41,371 nt of DNA from Aneurinibacillus sp. (GTDB lineage Bacteria > Bacillota > UBA5301 > DYFA01), in the NCBI GenBank assembly GCA_020725425.1, contig DYFA01000029.1:1-41371 (forward strand), in the 5' to 3' direction. The notes beneath the pieces are model-generated. The model was not told the DNA's origin. It was given only the letters and a program-made list of their open reading frames with translations, and searched no databases. How positions within the stretch are numbered: the first letter of the stretch is position 1; every line of letters begins with the position of its first letter. A program made the translations under genes and the position numbers. This document shows, piece after piece, positions 7,269 to 14,611 of the stretch.

Positions 7269-7952
7269 CTACACCTCCGGAACCCGGCAGCAGCCTTCGC
7301 CGGCCGCCGCCTGAGCGGTCGCCAGCCGCCTTTCCCCCACCCGCTGGGCCGACCAGAAGGCGAGCTTCTCCGCCAGCCAGTTCATCCCGCCGAGGAGCAG
7401 CCCCAGCGTGAGGAAGCCACCCGGCGGCAGGATCATCACGATCCACGGCACGTAGCCCGGGGCGAAGACCCGCAGCCCGAACCAGGTGCCGTTGCCGAGG
7501 ATCTCCCGGATGGAACCGAGGACCAGGAGAGCCCAGGTGAAGCCGAGCCCCATTCCGACAGCGTCCAGGGCCGACCGGAGCGGCGGGTTCTTGCCGGCGA
7601 AGGCCTCCGCCCGCCCCAGGATGATGCAGTTCACCACAATGAGCGGGATGAAGATCCCGAGCACCTTGTGGATGGCGGGGAACATCGCCTTCAGGAAATA
7701 GTCCACGATGGTCACGAAGGTGGAGATGATGACGATGTAGATCGGGATTCGGGCCTTGTTGGGTATGACCGGCTTGAGCGCCGAGATCAGGGTGCTCGAG
7801 CAGAGCAGGACGAACATCGCCGACAGCCCCATCGAAACCCCGTTCACTGCCTCGGTGGTCACTGCCAGGGTGGGGCACATCCCGATCATGATCCGGAAGG
7901 TCGGATTCTCCCGCCAGAGCCCTCGGCTCAGATCCTCCCACAGGTGTTTCAT
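7269..7952 (-). CDS. rnfE: Rnf complex membrane subunit RnfE
   Basis: This 227-residue integral membrane paralogue of RnfA has opposite topology. The motifs ENPTFRIMIGMCPTLAVTT and VNCIILGRAEAFA contain the paired cysteines expected for the shared [2Fe-2S] cluster. TM segments include MFVLLCSSTLISALK, YIVIISTFVTIVDYFL and FTWALLVLGSIREIL. The C-terminal 30 residues are soluble and unusually Ala-rich (ERRLATAQAAAGEGCC). The ATG at 7952 overlaps the rnfG stop (ATGA), and rnfA follows after 3 nt. Confidence 0.97.
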   Translation of the reverse strand: MKHLWEDLSRGLWRENPTFRIMIGMCPTLAVTTEAVNGVSMGLSAMFVLLCSSTLISALKPVIPNKARIPIYIVIISTFVTIVDYFLKAMFPAIHKVLGIFIPLIVVNCIILGRAEAFAGKNPPLRSALDAVGMGLGFTWALLVLGSIREILGNGTWFGLRVFAPGYVPWIVMILPPGGFLTLGLLLGGMNWLAEKLAFWSAQRVGERRLATAQAAAGEGCCRVPEV

Positions 7953-8545
7953 GTGCGCCCTCCCTCCTCCTGGGCGTAGGCGGCCAGGACCGCTTCGGCC
8001 GACTCCTTCACGCCCCGGGCCACCGCCTTGGACGAAATGGTCGCCCCCGTCACCGCCTGGAGGTCGCTGCCTGCCCGGGCGGCCACGAAGGGGTCAGCCA
8101 GGTTCTTCCCCTTGAACTGTCCGGTGAACTTCTCCTCACGCACCTTGACTCCGAGCCCCGGCGTCTCCTTCAGGTCCAGGACCCGGATGGCCAGGATCCG
8201 GCGGGCCGCCGGGTCGAGGCCGACCATGAGCCGGATCGTGTCGGCGAAGCCGACCGGCTCGGCGATGTACGCCAGGCCCACCAGGTTGCCGGAGGCGTCC
8301 AGACACTGGTACACCTCGACCTGCCTAGCCTCCGGCTTTCCGCCCGCGCCGGTAAGCTGCACCTTCACGGTAAGGGGGGTAAACCGGGCGGTCCCCGGCA
8401 CCACGTCTTTCAGCGCCTCCTGCCGCGCCTCAGCCTCGTTCGCCCGGATCCGAGGCAGCGTGGCTTCGTAGGTGTAAGCCAGCGCCGCTCCCGCGACGAG
8501 CGAGACGAGGGTCAGGACGATCACCACCCGCGCTTGCTCACGCAC
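7949..8545 (-). CDS. rnfG: Rnf complex flavoprotein subunit RnfG
   Basis: This 198-residue subunit has one N-terminal membrane helix (VVIVLTLVSLVAGAALAYTYE) and an extracytoplasmic FMN-binding domain. The flavinylation motif DLQAVTGATISS (residues 161-172) offers Thr169 for covalent FMN attachment by ApbE, which is encoded downstream. The ETPGLG motif (about 127-132) is also present. Its start overlaps the end of rnfD by eight bases, and its stop overlaps rnfE. RnfG passes electrons between RnfD and the other subunits. All key features are intact. Confidence 0.97.
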   Translation of the reverse strand: MREQARVVIVLTLVSLVAGAALAYTYEATLPRIRANEAEARQEALKDVVPGTARFTPLTVKVQLTGAGGKPEARQVEVYQCLDASGNLVGLAYIAEPVGFADTIRLMVGLDPAARRILAIRVLDLKETPGLGVKVREEKFTGQFKGKNLADPFVAARAGSDLQAVTGATISSKAVARGVKESAEAVLAAYAQEEGGRT

Positions 8546-9488
8546 GGGCCTTCACCTCCCCGAAGCGCCGCGGCGTCGTGGCGCGGTTGATGAGCGGCGT
8601 GAAGCCGTTCATGATCAGGATCGAGTACGTCACGCCCTCGGGCAGCCCGCCGTAGAGGCGGATCACCACCAGGATGAGCCCTGCCCCGATCCCGAAGACC
8701 CACCGGCCGAGCCGGGTCACCGGCGAGGTCACCAGGTCGGTGGCCATGAAGAAGGCGCCGAGCATCAGGCCGCCGGCCATCAGGTGGAAGAGCGGGCTCT
8801 GCCCGAGAAGGGCGGAGAGCAGTGCGACCGTTCCGAGATAGGCGGCCGGGATGCGCCAGTCGATCACCCGCCGGGCGAGCAGGAACGCCGCTCCCAGAAG
8901 GATGGCCAGCGTCGACGTCTCGCCGATCGACCCGAGGCGATTGCCGAAAAAGAGCGGGCCGAGAGAGCTTGTCACGTGCTGCATCTTCCAGAGCTTCAGC
9001 GGCGTGGCGGAGGTGAGGGCGTCGGCTCCAAACTGGGCCAGCTTCCCGCCGAGGACGTTCCAGGTGGTCAACTGGACCGGGAAGGCTGCCGCCAGGAAGG
9101 CCCGCCCGATTAGAGCCGGGTTGAAGGGGTTCGTCCCGAGCCCCCCGAAGAGCTGCTTGGCGAGGACGATCGCCACCGTGCTGCCGAGGACGCCCATCCC
9201 GACCGGCGTCGCCGGCGGCAGGGAGAGGGCCAGGAGAAGCCCCGTGATCAGAGCGCTGCCGTCCCGGACGGTGATCGGCTTCTTCCGGAGCGCCTGGACG
9301 GCCGCCTCGCTGGCCACCGCCGCGGCCATGCAGGCGAGCATGAGCCAGGCCGCATGGACCCCGAAGAAGTAGAGTCCGGCCAGGGCGGAGGGAATCAGGG
9401 CGACCAGCACGGCGCGCATGATCCCGTCCACGGTGTCGCCGTCGAAGATGTGGGGCGAAGAGGTCAAAATCAGCAGTTGCTCGCTCAT
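8538..9488 (-). CDS. rnfD: Rnf complex membrane flavoprotein subunit RnfD
   Basis: This 316-residue NqrB/RnfD-family membrane protein has about nine or ten TM helices. It starts with SPHIFDGDTVDGIMRAVLVALIPS, close to the family SPH..... motif. DGSALITGLLLALSLPP and GGLGTNPFNPALIGRAF are hallmark segments. The covalent-FMN site is DALTSATP (residues 156-163), with Thr162 the modified residue; it has Ser where most have Gly in (S/T)GAT. It follows rnfC after 12 nt and overlaps rnfG by eight bases. Confidence 0.96.
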   Translation of the reverse strand: MSEQLLILTSSPHIFDGDTVDGIMRAVLVALIPSALAGLYFFGVHAAWLMLACMAAAVASEAAVQALRKKPITVRDGSALITGLLLALSLPPATPVGMGVLGSTVAIVLAKQLFGGLGTNPFNPALIGRAFLAAAFPVQLTTWNVLGGKLAQFGADALTSATPLKLWKMQHVTSSLGPLFFGNRLGSIGETSTLAILLGAAFLLARRVIDWRIPAAYLGTVALLSALLGQSPLFHLMAGGLMLGAFFMATDLVTSPVTRLGRWVFGIGAGLILVVIRLYGGLPEGVTYSILIMNGFTPLINRATTPRRFGEVKARA

Positions 9489-9500
9489 CCGCTTAACCCC

Positions 9501-10841
9501 CTACTTCCCCGCCGCGGCCTGGGCCCGCTTGCGGTTCGCCTGGATCGTTTGCTTAGCCAGCCGGATCTCCTGGACCAGCCGGCGCTTGGCCGGGCAGACG
9601 TAGCTGCAGCTGCCGCACTCGATGCAATCCAGGGCGCCGCCGCTCTCCGCCTCGTCCCACAGACCGTGCTCGGCGTACTTCGCCAGGAAGAGGGGGAGCA
9701 GAGACATGGGGCAGACGTCCACGCACCGACCGCACTTGATGCACGGCGCCTCCGGCGGGAGCTGCGCCTCCTCCGGCGAGAGCACCAGCACCCCCGAGGT
9801 GCCCTTGGTCACCGGCACCTCAGCCGACGCCTGGCTCAAGCCCATCATCGGCCCGCCGAGAACGAGCTTCCCCGCTTCCCCGGTCAGGCCGCAGTAGTCA
9901 AGCAGTGCGGAAACCGGGGTCCCGATCCGGACCAGGAGGTTCTTCGGCTCCTTCACCCGGGAGCCGGTCACCGTCACCACCCGCTCGACCAGGGGTTTGC
10001 CAGTCCTGAGCGCCTCCGCCAGGGCGACCGCCGTGCCGGCGTTGTGGACCAAAACTCCGACGTCCATCGGCAGCTTCCCCGGGGGCACTTTCCGCCCGGT
10101 CACGGCGTAGATGAGTTGCTTCTCCGCCCCCTGCGGGTACTTGGTCGGCAGGACCCGGACCTCCACCCCCGCTGCCTCTCCGGGCGGGATCGCCTTGGCC
10201 AGCGCTTCAGCGGCGTCCGGCTTGTTGTCCTCCACCGCCACCACCGCCCGGGCCGCCCCGACAGCCCGGCGGATGGCCCGCAGCCCGAAGATGACCTCGT
10301 TCGGCCGCTCCACCATCAGCCGGTGGTCGGCCGTCAGGTAGGGCTCGCACTCGCAACCGTTGATGATCACCGTGTCGACCGGCTTCTCCGGCGGCGGGGA
10401 GAGCTTGACGTGGGAGGGGAAGGTGGCGCCGCCCAGCCCGACCAGGCCGGCATTGAGAGCCGCGGCCCGGATGGCCTCCGGGGGCAGTTCCTCGAGGTCG
10501 CCTGCCGGGGTCAATTCGACCCACTCGTCCTCCGGATCGGCGGCGATAGTCACCGCCGGCCCCTCCACCGCCAGGGGGTTGAGGGCCTGGCCGACGCTCA
10601 CCACCTTGCCGGAGACGCTGGCGTGGACCGGCACGGAGACGAAGCCCTGAGCCTCGCCGATCTTCTGCCCGGCCTTCACCCGCTCGCCCGCCGCCACCAG
10701 CGGCTTGGCCGGCGCCCCCAGGCTCTGGGCCAGGGGAATCACCACCTGTGCCGGCCGGGGCGCAGGCTCGATGGGTTTCCCGGCGGTCCGCTCCTTGGCC
10801 GGCCGGGGATGCACTCCCCCGCGAAAGCTTCCCAGCGCCAT
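9501..10841 (-). CDS. rnfC: Rnf complex NADH-binding subunit RnfC
   Basis: ATG 10841 (MALGSFRGGVHP) is chosen because GGAAGGAGGAG precedes it; a longer frame exists but has no ribosome site. The 446-residue peripheral subunit oxidises or reduces NAD(H). It has an N-terminal barrel-sandwich domain (SVPVHASVSGKVVSV), a FMN/NADH-binding region (GLGGATFPSHVKL, VIINGCECEPYLTADHRLM), an SLBB domain, and two C-terminal [4Fe-4S] motifs (CIKCGRCVDVCP, CIECGSCSYVCP). It heads the operon, as in most clostridial rnf loci. A terminator and an AT-rich palindrome lie just upstream. Confidence 0.97.
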   Translation of the reverse strand: MALGSFRGGVHPRPAKERTAGKPIEPAPRPAQVVIPLAQSLGAPAKPLVAAGERVKAGQKIGEAQGFVSVPVHASVSGKVVSVGQALNPLAVEGPAVTIAADPEDEWVELTPAGDLEELPPEAIRAAALNAGLVGLGGATFPSHVKLSPPPEKPVDTVIINGCECEPYLTADHRLMVERPNEVIFGLRAIRRAVGAARAVVAVEDNKPDAAEALAKAIPPGEAAGVEVRVLPTKYPQGAEKQLIYAVTGRKVPPGKLPMDVGVLVHNAGTAVALAEALRTGKPLVERVVTVTGSRVKEPKNLLVRIGTPVSALLDYCGLTGEAGKLVLGGPMMGLSQASAEVPVTKGTSGVLVLSPEEAQLPPEAPCIKCGRCVDVCPMSLLPLFLAKYAEHGLWDEAESGGALDCIECGSCSYVCPAKRRLVQEIRLAKQTIQANRKRAQAAAGK

Positions 10842-10867
10842 GCTGCTCCTCCTTCCGGGCGGTTCCG

Positions 10868-10891
10868 CATCAATTAAATGATGCATTTAAT
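10868..10891. promoter_or_regulatory. AT-rich palindrome upstream of rnfC, candidate operator
   Basis: A perfect 19-bp palindrome, ATTAAATG-ATG-CATTTAAT (10873-10891), overlaps a second one with arms GCATCA/TGATGC (10868-10885). It stands out in GC-rich DNA and lies 31 nt before rnfC, between the upstream terminator and the ribosome site. A TTGGAC at about 10915-10910 could be the -35 of the rnf promoter, putting the palindrome over the -10 and start region. No known regulator site (for example Rex) matches, so the binding protein is unknown. Confidence 0.5.
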
Positions 10892-10927
10892 GCGCTCCCG
10901 CCTGTCCAAATCCTGCTGCTTTTGCCC

Positions 10928-10956
10928 AAAAAAATCAGCGCCACCAGTGGCGCTGA
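10928..10956 (-). terminator. strong intrinsic terminator between rseC-like gene and rnfC
   Basis: On the minus strand, a perfect 10-bp stem (TCAGCGCCAC and GTGGCGCTGA, 2-nt loop, 10956-10935) is followed by seven T (10934-10928). It ends the upstream transcript before the rnf operon. Confidence 0.88.
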
Positions 10957-10965
10957 CAAAAAGTT

Positions 10966-11175
10966 CTGAACGTTTTGCAGGGCGGGGTGGCGAGTCCAAG
11001 ACCTGTACTCACGGTTCCGGGGCCGGTGCGACGGTACTCCCGGCAGGGCATCAGCTGCGCCTCCCGACCAAGCGACGATCTCTGCGCCGTTGTCGTGCGA
11101 CAATCAATCAGTCACAACAGTTGGTTATTCTCCACCGGTGCCTCGTCTCCTCCAAAGCGGAAGAACTTACCTCGA
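10966..11175 (-). other. 210-nt stretch without a recognised gene
   Basis: This stretch lies between the stop of the RseC-like gene and the terminator. It contains the palindrome TTGTCG-TG-CGACAA (11090-11103) and small hairpins, but no convincing ORF. I compared it by eye with T-box, cobalamin, TPP, SAM, SRP and tmRNA hallmarks and saw none. It may be a long 3' untranslated region or a small RNA that uses the terminator at 10928-10956. Confidence 0.3.
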
Positions 11176-11616
11176 TCAAGCCTCCGGAGAGCTGGCCGGC
11201 TCTCCCGGGAAAACCGCTTCCATGGCCGGAGTGCAGCGGGTGCGCCGCGTGCGCCGGTCCCAGAGGAAGAGCAAGCGATACGAGAGGAGGAGAAAAAGGA
11301 TCCCCGTCACAAAGACCAGGAGTTCGGAGGGGTGCCCGGTCCACCGGCCGAGGAGCTCCCCGGCGGCGAACCCGATCAGGAGGGCAGCCAGCGGGATGAC
11401 GTACACCGTGAACGATGCCCTGGCCACCTCGCCCGGGCCGACTACGAGCCGCACGGTCGTACCGGGAGGGTAGCCCCGGGGGTTGGGGAGTTCGATCACC
11501 TGTTCCGGGCGGGCGCCCAGCTCGCAGGCGCCGCAGCGGGCGCAGGCCCCCGGGCGCCGGACCAGGACGCGCGCCTTGCCGTTATGGCTTTCGAGAATGG
11601 TTCCGAGTTGTTCCAT
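11176..11616 (-). CDS. RseC/SoxR-reducing-system family membrane protein
   Basis: This 146-residue protein has a short N-terminal domain with a Cys cluster (ACARCGACELG), then two membrane helices (YVIPLAALLIGFAAGELL and LLVFVTGILFLLLSYRLLFLW). This is the RseC/MucC layout. In gamma-proteobacteria RseC belongs to the Rnf-like Rsx system that reduces SoxR; in Firmicutes it often accompanies rnf, as here upstream of rnfC. ATG 11616 has GGAGGTG 7 nt upstream and is preferred to an earlier GTG. Its function in this organism is unproven, but an accessory role for Rnf assembly or cluster reduction is plausible. Confidence 0.82.
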   Translation of the reverse strand: MEQLGTILESHNGKARVLVRRPGACARCGACELGARPEQVIELPNPRGYPPGTTVRLVVGPGEVARASFTVYVIPLAALLIGFAAGELLGRWTGHPSELLVFVTGILFLLLSYRLLFLWDRRTRRTRCTPAMEAVFPGEPASSPEA

Positions 11617-11710
11617 ACCCCACACCTCCACCCCGCCGGCGGGCGGGGTCTGGGATGCTTCTTCTCGGCCAGGGGAGCGTTTCCTCTCTCGCCCGGAGCC
11701 CTGGGAGGGC

Positions 11711-12154
11711 TCAGCTGAGGAGGAGGCGCGCCCCTGCAGCGAGCAGGGCGACGCCGAGGAGCTTGAACCAAGCGAACGGCCGGCACTCCGCGCCGAAGAG
11801 GCCGAAATGGTCGATCGCGGCGGCGGTAAGGATCTGGGCGACCAGGATGGCGGTGGTCGCCGTAGCGATCCCCAGCCGGGTCATGGCCGCCACCACGGTG
11901 AAAACGATCGCCACGCCGAGCACCCCTCCGAGCAGGGTATACCACGGCGCTTGGCGGAGCTGCCCCAGGTCCCCGGTACCCAGCCGGAGCGGGAAGAGCA
12001 GGAACCCGGCGCTGAGCAGGCCGATCGTCTGGATCACCAGCGTCGCCTCGACCCTGCCGATGGTGCGGGACAACTGGGTGTTGAGGGTTCCCTGGACCGC
12101 CATGAGCAGGCCGGCCAGGGCGCCGAAAGCCAAGGCCGGGAGCCTTTGGGGCAC
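11711..12154 (-). CDS. YdcZ/DUF606-type DMT-superfamily transporter
   Basis: This 147-residue membrane protein has five predicted helices (FGALAGLLMAVQGTLNTQLS, LVIQTIGLLSAGFLLFPL, LLGGVLGVAIVFTVVAAM, ATTAILVAQILTAAAIDHF, FKLLGVALLAAGARLLL). Length and the Q.TLN.QLS motif fit the YdcZ (DUF606) branch of the drug/metabolite transporter superfamily, whose members are half the usual size and may dimerise. The substrate is unknown. It starts at GTG 12154 after GGGGGTGA, 27 nt after larE in the same direction, so it is probably cotranscribed with cysK-larE. Confidence 0.85.
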   Translation of the reverse strand: MPQRLPALAFGALAGLLMAVQGTLNTQLSRTIGRVEATLVIQTIGLLSAGFLLFPLRLGTGDLGQLRQAPWYTLLGGVLGVAIVFTVVAAMTRLGIATATTAILVAQILTAAAIDHFGLFGAECRPFAWFKLLGVALLAAGARLLLS

Positions 12155-12181
12155 GCCGTCACCCCCTGTCGGCTTGCCCCG

Positions 12182-13045
12182 CTAGGATGCCCGCCCTGCC
12201 CCGCCGGGATTCGGTCCCTCCGCCGGCCGCACCAGGACCCGGTTGAGACTGCCCGTCCGGTAGCCCGCCAGATCGAGCGCCACAAAGCGGAAACCCAACC
12301 CCTCCAGGAAAGCCCGGACCTCCGCGCTCCGCTCCAGGAGCCGGCCCCGCTCAGCGGGGGCCACCTCGATGCGTGCCACGTCGCCGTGGTGGCGGACCCG
12401 GACCGGCGAGAAGCCGAGGTCCGCCAGGAACTCCTCCGCCCGCTCCACCTGGCGGAGCCGCTCTAGGGTGATCTCCGTCCCGTACGGGAGCCGGGAGGCA
12501 AGGCAAGCAGCGGCCGGCCGGTCCCACCCTTCCAGCGTCAGTCGGTGAGAGAGCTCCCGGATTTCGGCCTTGCTCAAGCCGGCTTCCAGGAGCGGACTGC
12601 GGACCCCCGCCTCCTCCGACGCCCGCAGCCCGGGGCGGTAGTCGGCCAGGTCATCCAGGTTGGTCCCTTCCACCAGCTGGCCGAACCCCCGGGCCGCCGC
12701 CGCCCGCCGCAGCTCGTGCAAGCGGTGCCGCTTGCAGTAGTAGCATCGGTCGGGCGAGTTGCTCCGGAAACCGGGGTCGTCCAGTTCGCCGGTCTCCACC
12801 TCGAGGTGCTCCACCCCCAGCTGCCGCGCCGTCTCCCTGGCCGCCGCCAGCTCCCGCTCCGGCAGAGTCGCCGAGCGGGCGGTGAGGGCCAGGACGTTCC
12901 GTGAGCCGCAGGCGTCCACGGCCAGCCGCAAGAGCAGCGTGCTGTCCACCCCGCCGGAGAAGGCCACACCCACTTTGCCGAGCCCGAAGAGAATCGCCTT
13001 CACCCGGTTCGCTTTGTTCTCCAGCTCCGACCGGTGCAGGCTCAT
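12182..13045 (-). CDS. larE: LarE-type ATP-dependent sulfur transferase
   Basis: This 287-residue PP-loop pyrophosphatase-family protein adenylates a substrate and inserts sulfur. The P-loop SGGVDS is at residues 30-35. Cys101 and Cys104 ([13 protein letters not shown]) plus Cys181 ([11 protein letters not shown]) match the three-cysteine pattern of LarE enzymes that carry a [4Fe-4S] cluster, rather than the single sacrificial cysteine of the lactobacillus enzyme. LarE classically thiolates pyridinium biscarboxylate for the nickel-pincer cofactor of lactate racemase. No larA, larB or larC is seen here. ATG 13045 overlaps the cysK stop (ATGA); linkage to cysteine synthase suggests a sulfur-supply context. 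Confidence 0.9.
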   Translation of the reverse strand: MSLHRSELENKANRVKAILFGLGKVGVAFSGGVDSTLLLRLAVDACGSRNVLALTARSATLPERELAAARETARQLGVEHLEVETGELDDPGFRSNSPDRCYYCKRHRLHELRRAAAARGFGQLVEGTNLDDLADYRPGLRASEEAGVRSPLLEAGLSKAEIRELSHRLTLEGWDRPAAACLASRLPYGTEITLERLRQVERAEEFLADLGFSPVRVRHHGDVARIEVAPAERGRLLERSAEVRAFLEGLGFRFVALDLAGYRTGSLNRVLVRPAEGPNPGGAGRAS

Positions 13046-13983
13046 CGCTCCCCACACCCCGGGCGGAAGAGTTGCTCGAGTGAAAGGTAGCGCTCGCCGG
13101 TGTCAGGCAGAATCACCACGACCCGCTTCCCAGACCCCAGCTCCCGGGCTACCTGAAGTGCAGCGAAGACTGCCGCCCCGGAGGAGACGCCCACCAGCAG
13201 CCCTTCCTGCTGCGCCAGGGCAGCTGCGATCCGAAAAGCGTCTTCGTCGGTCACCGGGACGACCCGGTCGAGCAGCCGCCGATCCAGGACCTCGGGGATG
13301 AATCCGGCGCCGATCCCCTGAATCTTGTGGGGGCCGGGCGCTCCCCCTGAGAGCACCGGCGAGGCCGCCGGCTCCACTGCCACCACCAGGACCTCCGGCC
13401 GGCGGGCCTTGAGGACGCTCCCCACCCCGGTGATCGTTCCCCCGGTGCCGACCCCGGCCACGAAGGCGTCGAGTTCACCCTCGACTGCCTGCCATAGCTC
13501 CTCGGCCGTTGTCCGCCGGTGGGCTGCCGGATTCTCAGGGTTTTTGAACTGCTGGGGCATGAAGTACTCGGGGTGCTCCGCCGCGATGGCCTCCGCCCGG
13601 CGCACCGCCCCGGCCATCCCCTCGCTTCCCGGAGTCAAGACCAGTTCCGCCCCGTAGGCACTCAGGAGCGCCCGCCGCTCGAGGCTCATCGTCTCCGGCA
13701 TCACCAGGATAAGCCGGTACCCCCGGGCGGCCGCCACCATGGCCAGCCCGATTCCAGTGTTGCCGCTGGTCGGCTCGACGATCGTCCCCCCCGGCGCCAA
13801 CCGGCCGTCCCGCTCCGCTGCCTCGATCATCGCCTGGGCGATCCGGTCCTTCACCGATCCCCCGGGATTCTTGGCCTCCAGCTTCGCCAGGACCTCGGCC
13901 ATCCCCGGCTCCACCAGTCTGGAGAGCCGGATCAGCGGCGTATGGCCGATGAGGTCGGACACCTGGGACGCCACCTGCGCCAT
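13042..13983 (-). CDS. cysK: cysteine synthase A (O-acetylserine sulfhydrylase)
   Basis: This 313-residue PLP enzyme makes cysteine from O-acetylserine and sulfide. The Schiff-base lysine is Lys45 in [12 protein letters not shown]. The PLP phosphate loop is PTSGNTGIG, and the substrate segment is [12 protein letters not shown]. The C-terminus has the GVSSGAA and [11 protein letters not shown] motifs. Length is normal. ATG 13983 follows GGGGGAAGAGGC. It is the first gene after a consensus promoter at 14037-14065 with an inverted repeat in the leader, and it is coupled to larE by an ATGA overlap. Confidence 0.95.
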   Translation of the reverse strand: MAQVASQVSDLIGHTPLIRLSRLVEPGMAEVLAKLEAKNPGGSVKDRIAQAMIEAAERDGRLAPGGTIVEPTSGNTGIGLAMVAAARGYRLILVMPETMSLERRALLSAYGAELVLTPGSEGMAGAVRRAEAIAAEHPEYFMPQQFKNPENPAAHRRTTAEELWQAVEGELDAFVAGVGTGGTITGVGSVLKARRPEVLVVAVEPAASPVLSGGAPGPHKIQGIGAGFIPEVLDRRLLDRVVPVTDEDAFRIAAALAQQEGLLVGVSSGAAVFAALQVARELGSGKRVVVILPDTGERYLSLEQLFRPGCGER

Positions 13984-14003
13984 GCCTCTTCCCCCCAATT
14001 ATA

Positions 14004-14028
14004 AGTAACCTTATCGGAATTTGTTACT
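14004..14028. promoter_or_regulatory. inverted repeat in the cysK leader, candidate operator
   Basis: AGTAAC (14004-14009) and GTTACT (14023-14028) are perfect inverted arms 13 nt apart, around the expected cysK transcription start and before the ribosome site. The AT-rich core with TTCCGATAAG on the coding strand is reminiscent of Rrf2/CymR-like cysteine regulators, but the match is too loose to name one. Confidence 0.4.
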
Positions 14029-14036
14029 TTACCCTG

Positions 14037-14065
14037 AGTATACCAAGTCGACCCGCGGGTGTCAA
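14037..14065 (-). promoter_or_regulatory. consensus sigma-A promoter for cysK-larE
   Basis: The minus strand reads TTGACA (14065-14060), 17-nt spacer, TATACT (14042-14037). This is near-perfect consensus, pointing at cysK, whose start codon lies 54 nt beyond the -10. Confidence 0.9.
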
Positions 14066-14106
14066 GGGAACGCCGCGGGAGATGATCGCGCCCAAAGGGT
14101 CTGGGC

Positions 14107-14319
14107 CTAGCTCAAGGTCAGCCGCTGGCAGGGTACAACTGGGTCTTTCCTGGAGGAGTCATCCTCCAGGATCGCGGTGGGGGGAGAAGAGCCGAGGCCG
14201 GAGGGGTTGTCGGCCACGCCTATGGCAACGGTGGGGGGACATCGGTGCTTGGGAAGGGTCTCCGGCCTCGGCTCAAGGCTGACAATCAGCGGCGCAGCCT
14301 TAGGCGCCTTTGCGGTCAT
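14107..14319 (-). CDS. doubtful 70-residue ORF downstream of c-di-GMP riboswitch
   Basis: This is the only ORF of any length between the riboswitch and the cysK promoter. ATG 14319 has GAGGGA 6-8 nt upstream. The product is Pro/Ser-rich (PRPETLPKHRCPP, VADNPSGLGSSPPTAI) with no membrane helix, signal peptide or known domain. Long inverted repeats (14189-14203 with 14260-14274; hairpin 14148-14171) run through it, which argues that the region may act as structured RNA instead. I list it because a riboswitch normally controls something, but coding is uncertain. Confidence 0.25.
   Translation of the reverse strand: MTAKAPKAAPLIVSLEPRPETLPKHRCPPTVAIGVADNPSGLGSSPPTAILEDDSSRKDPVVPCQRLTLS
14117..14282. 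repeat. nested inverted repeats, possible structured RNA
   Basis: Perfect 15-bp arms (GAGCCGAGGCCGGAG at 14189-14203 and its complement at 14260-14274) enclose 56 nt. They are themselves flanked by GTCAGCC (14117-14123) and GGCTGAC (14276-14282). A separate perfect 10-bp stem with GTCA loop lies at 14148-14171 (TCCTGGAGGA/TCCTCCAGGA). No T-run follows any of them, so these are not ordinary terminators. Confidence 0.6.
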
Positions 14320-14423
14320 TGGCCATCCCTCGCTTCAACCTCTGCCTGTCTCCAAAACACAACGAGGCCGGTTTCCCGGTGTCGAGAAACAGGCCCCGCA
14401 ACTCCGTGGGTTTGCCCCTGTCT

Positions 14424-14508
14424 CTTCGGCAGCCCGGCAGTCATAGCCCGGTGGCTTTAGACCCGCAGCTTTGCGCCCCCCGCTTTCGCGAGGTTTGCCG
14501 TTTCGGTA
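14424..14508 (-). ncRNA. c-di-GMP-I (GEMM) riboswitch aptamer
   Basis: Read on the minus strand, all GEMM hallmarks are in order: GGCAAACC (14498-14491), a stem capped by GAAA, GGGCGCAAAGC, GGGTCTAAAG, then CCGGGCTATGACTGCCGGG and the closing CTGCCGA. This follows the class-I consensus almost base for base, including the paired stems on either side. A consensus promoter lies 44 nt upstream. Downstream is only a doubtful small ORF and repeat-rich sequence before the cysK promoter. The expression platform (14320-14423) has no clear terminator. The aptamer should sense cyclic di-GMP; what it controls is open. Confidence 0.95.
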
Positions 14509-14551
14509 ACGAGGCGTCAATCCTTCGGCTGAACGCTGATGAACTAATTGT

Positions 14552-14580
14552 ATACTACCAGTCTATCCCATGATTGTCAA
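14552..14580 (-). promoter_or_regulatory. consensus promoter for the riboswitch transcript
   Basis: The minus strand reads TTGACA (14580-14575), 17-nt spacer, TAGTAT (14557-14552), placing the transcript start about 35-40 nt before the aptamer. It shows that the riboswitch is a separate transcript and not read-through from the ZIP gene. Confidence 0.8.
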
Positions 14581-14611
14581 TAGCCGCAGCGCAAGAGACG
14601 ATCCTGGCTGC

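Noticed and set aside
10873-10891. Palindrome upstream of rnfC as a Rex (NADH/NAD+) site
   Set aside because: Rex sites contain TTGTG...CACAA; this palindrome is ATTAAATG/CATTTAAT and does not fit.
10870-11103. 77-codon ORF upstream of rnfC
   Set aside because: It runs through the terminator and palindrome, has no ribosome site and no family resemblance.
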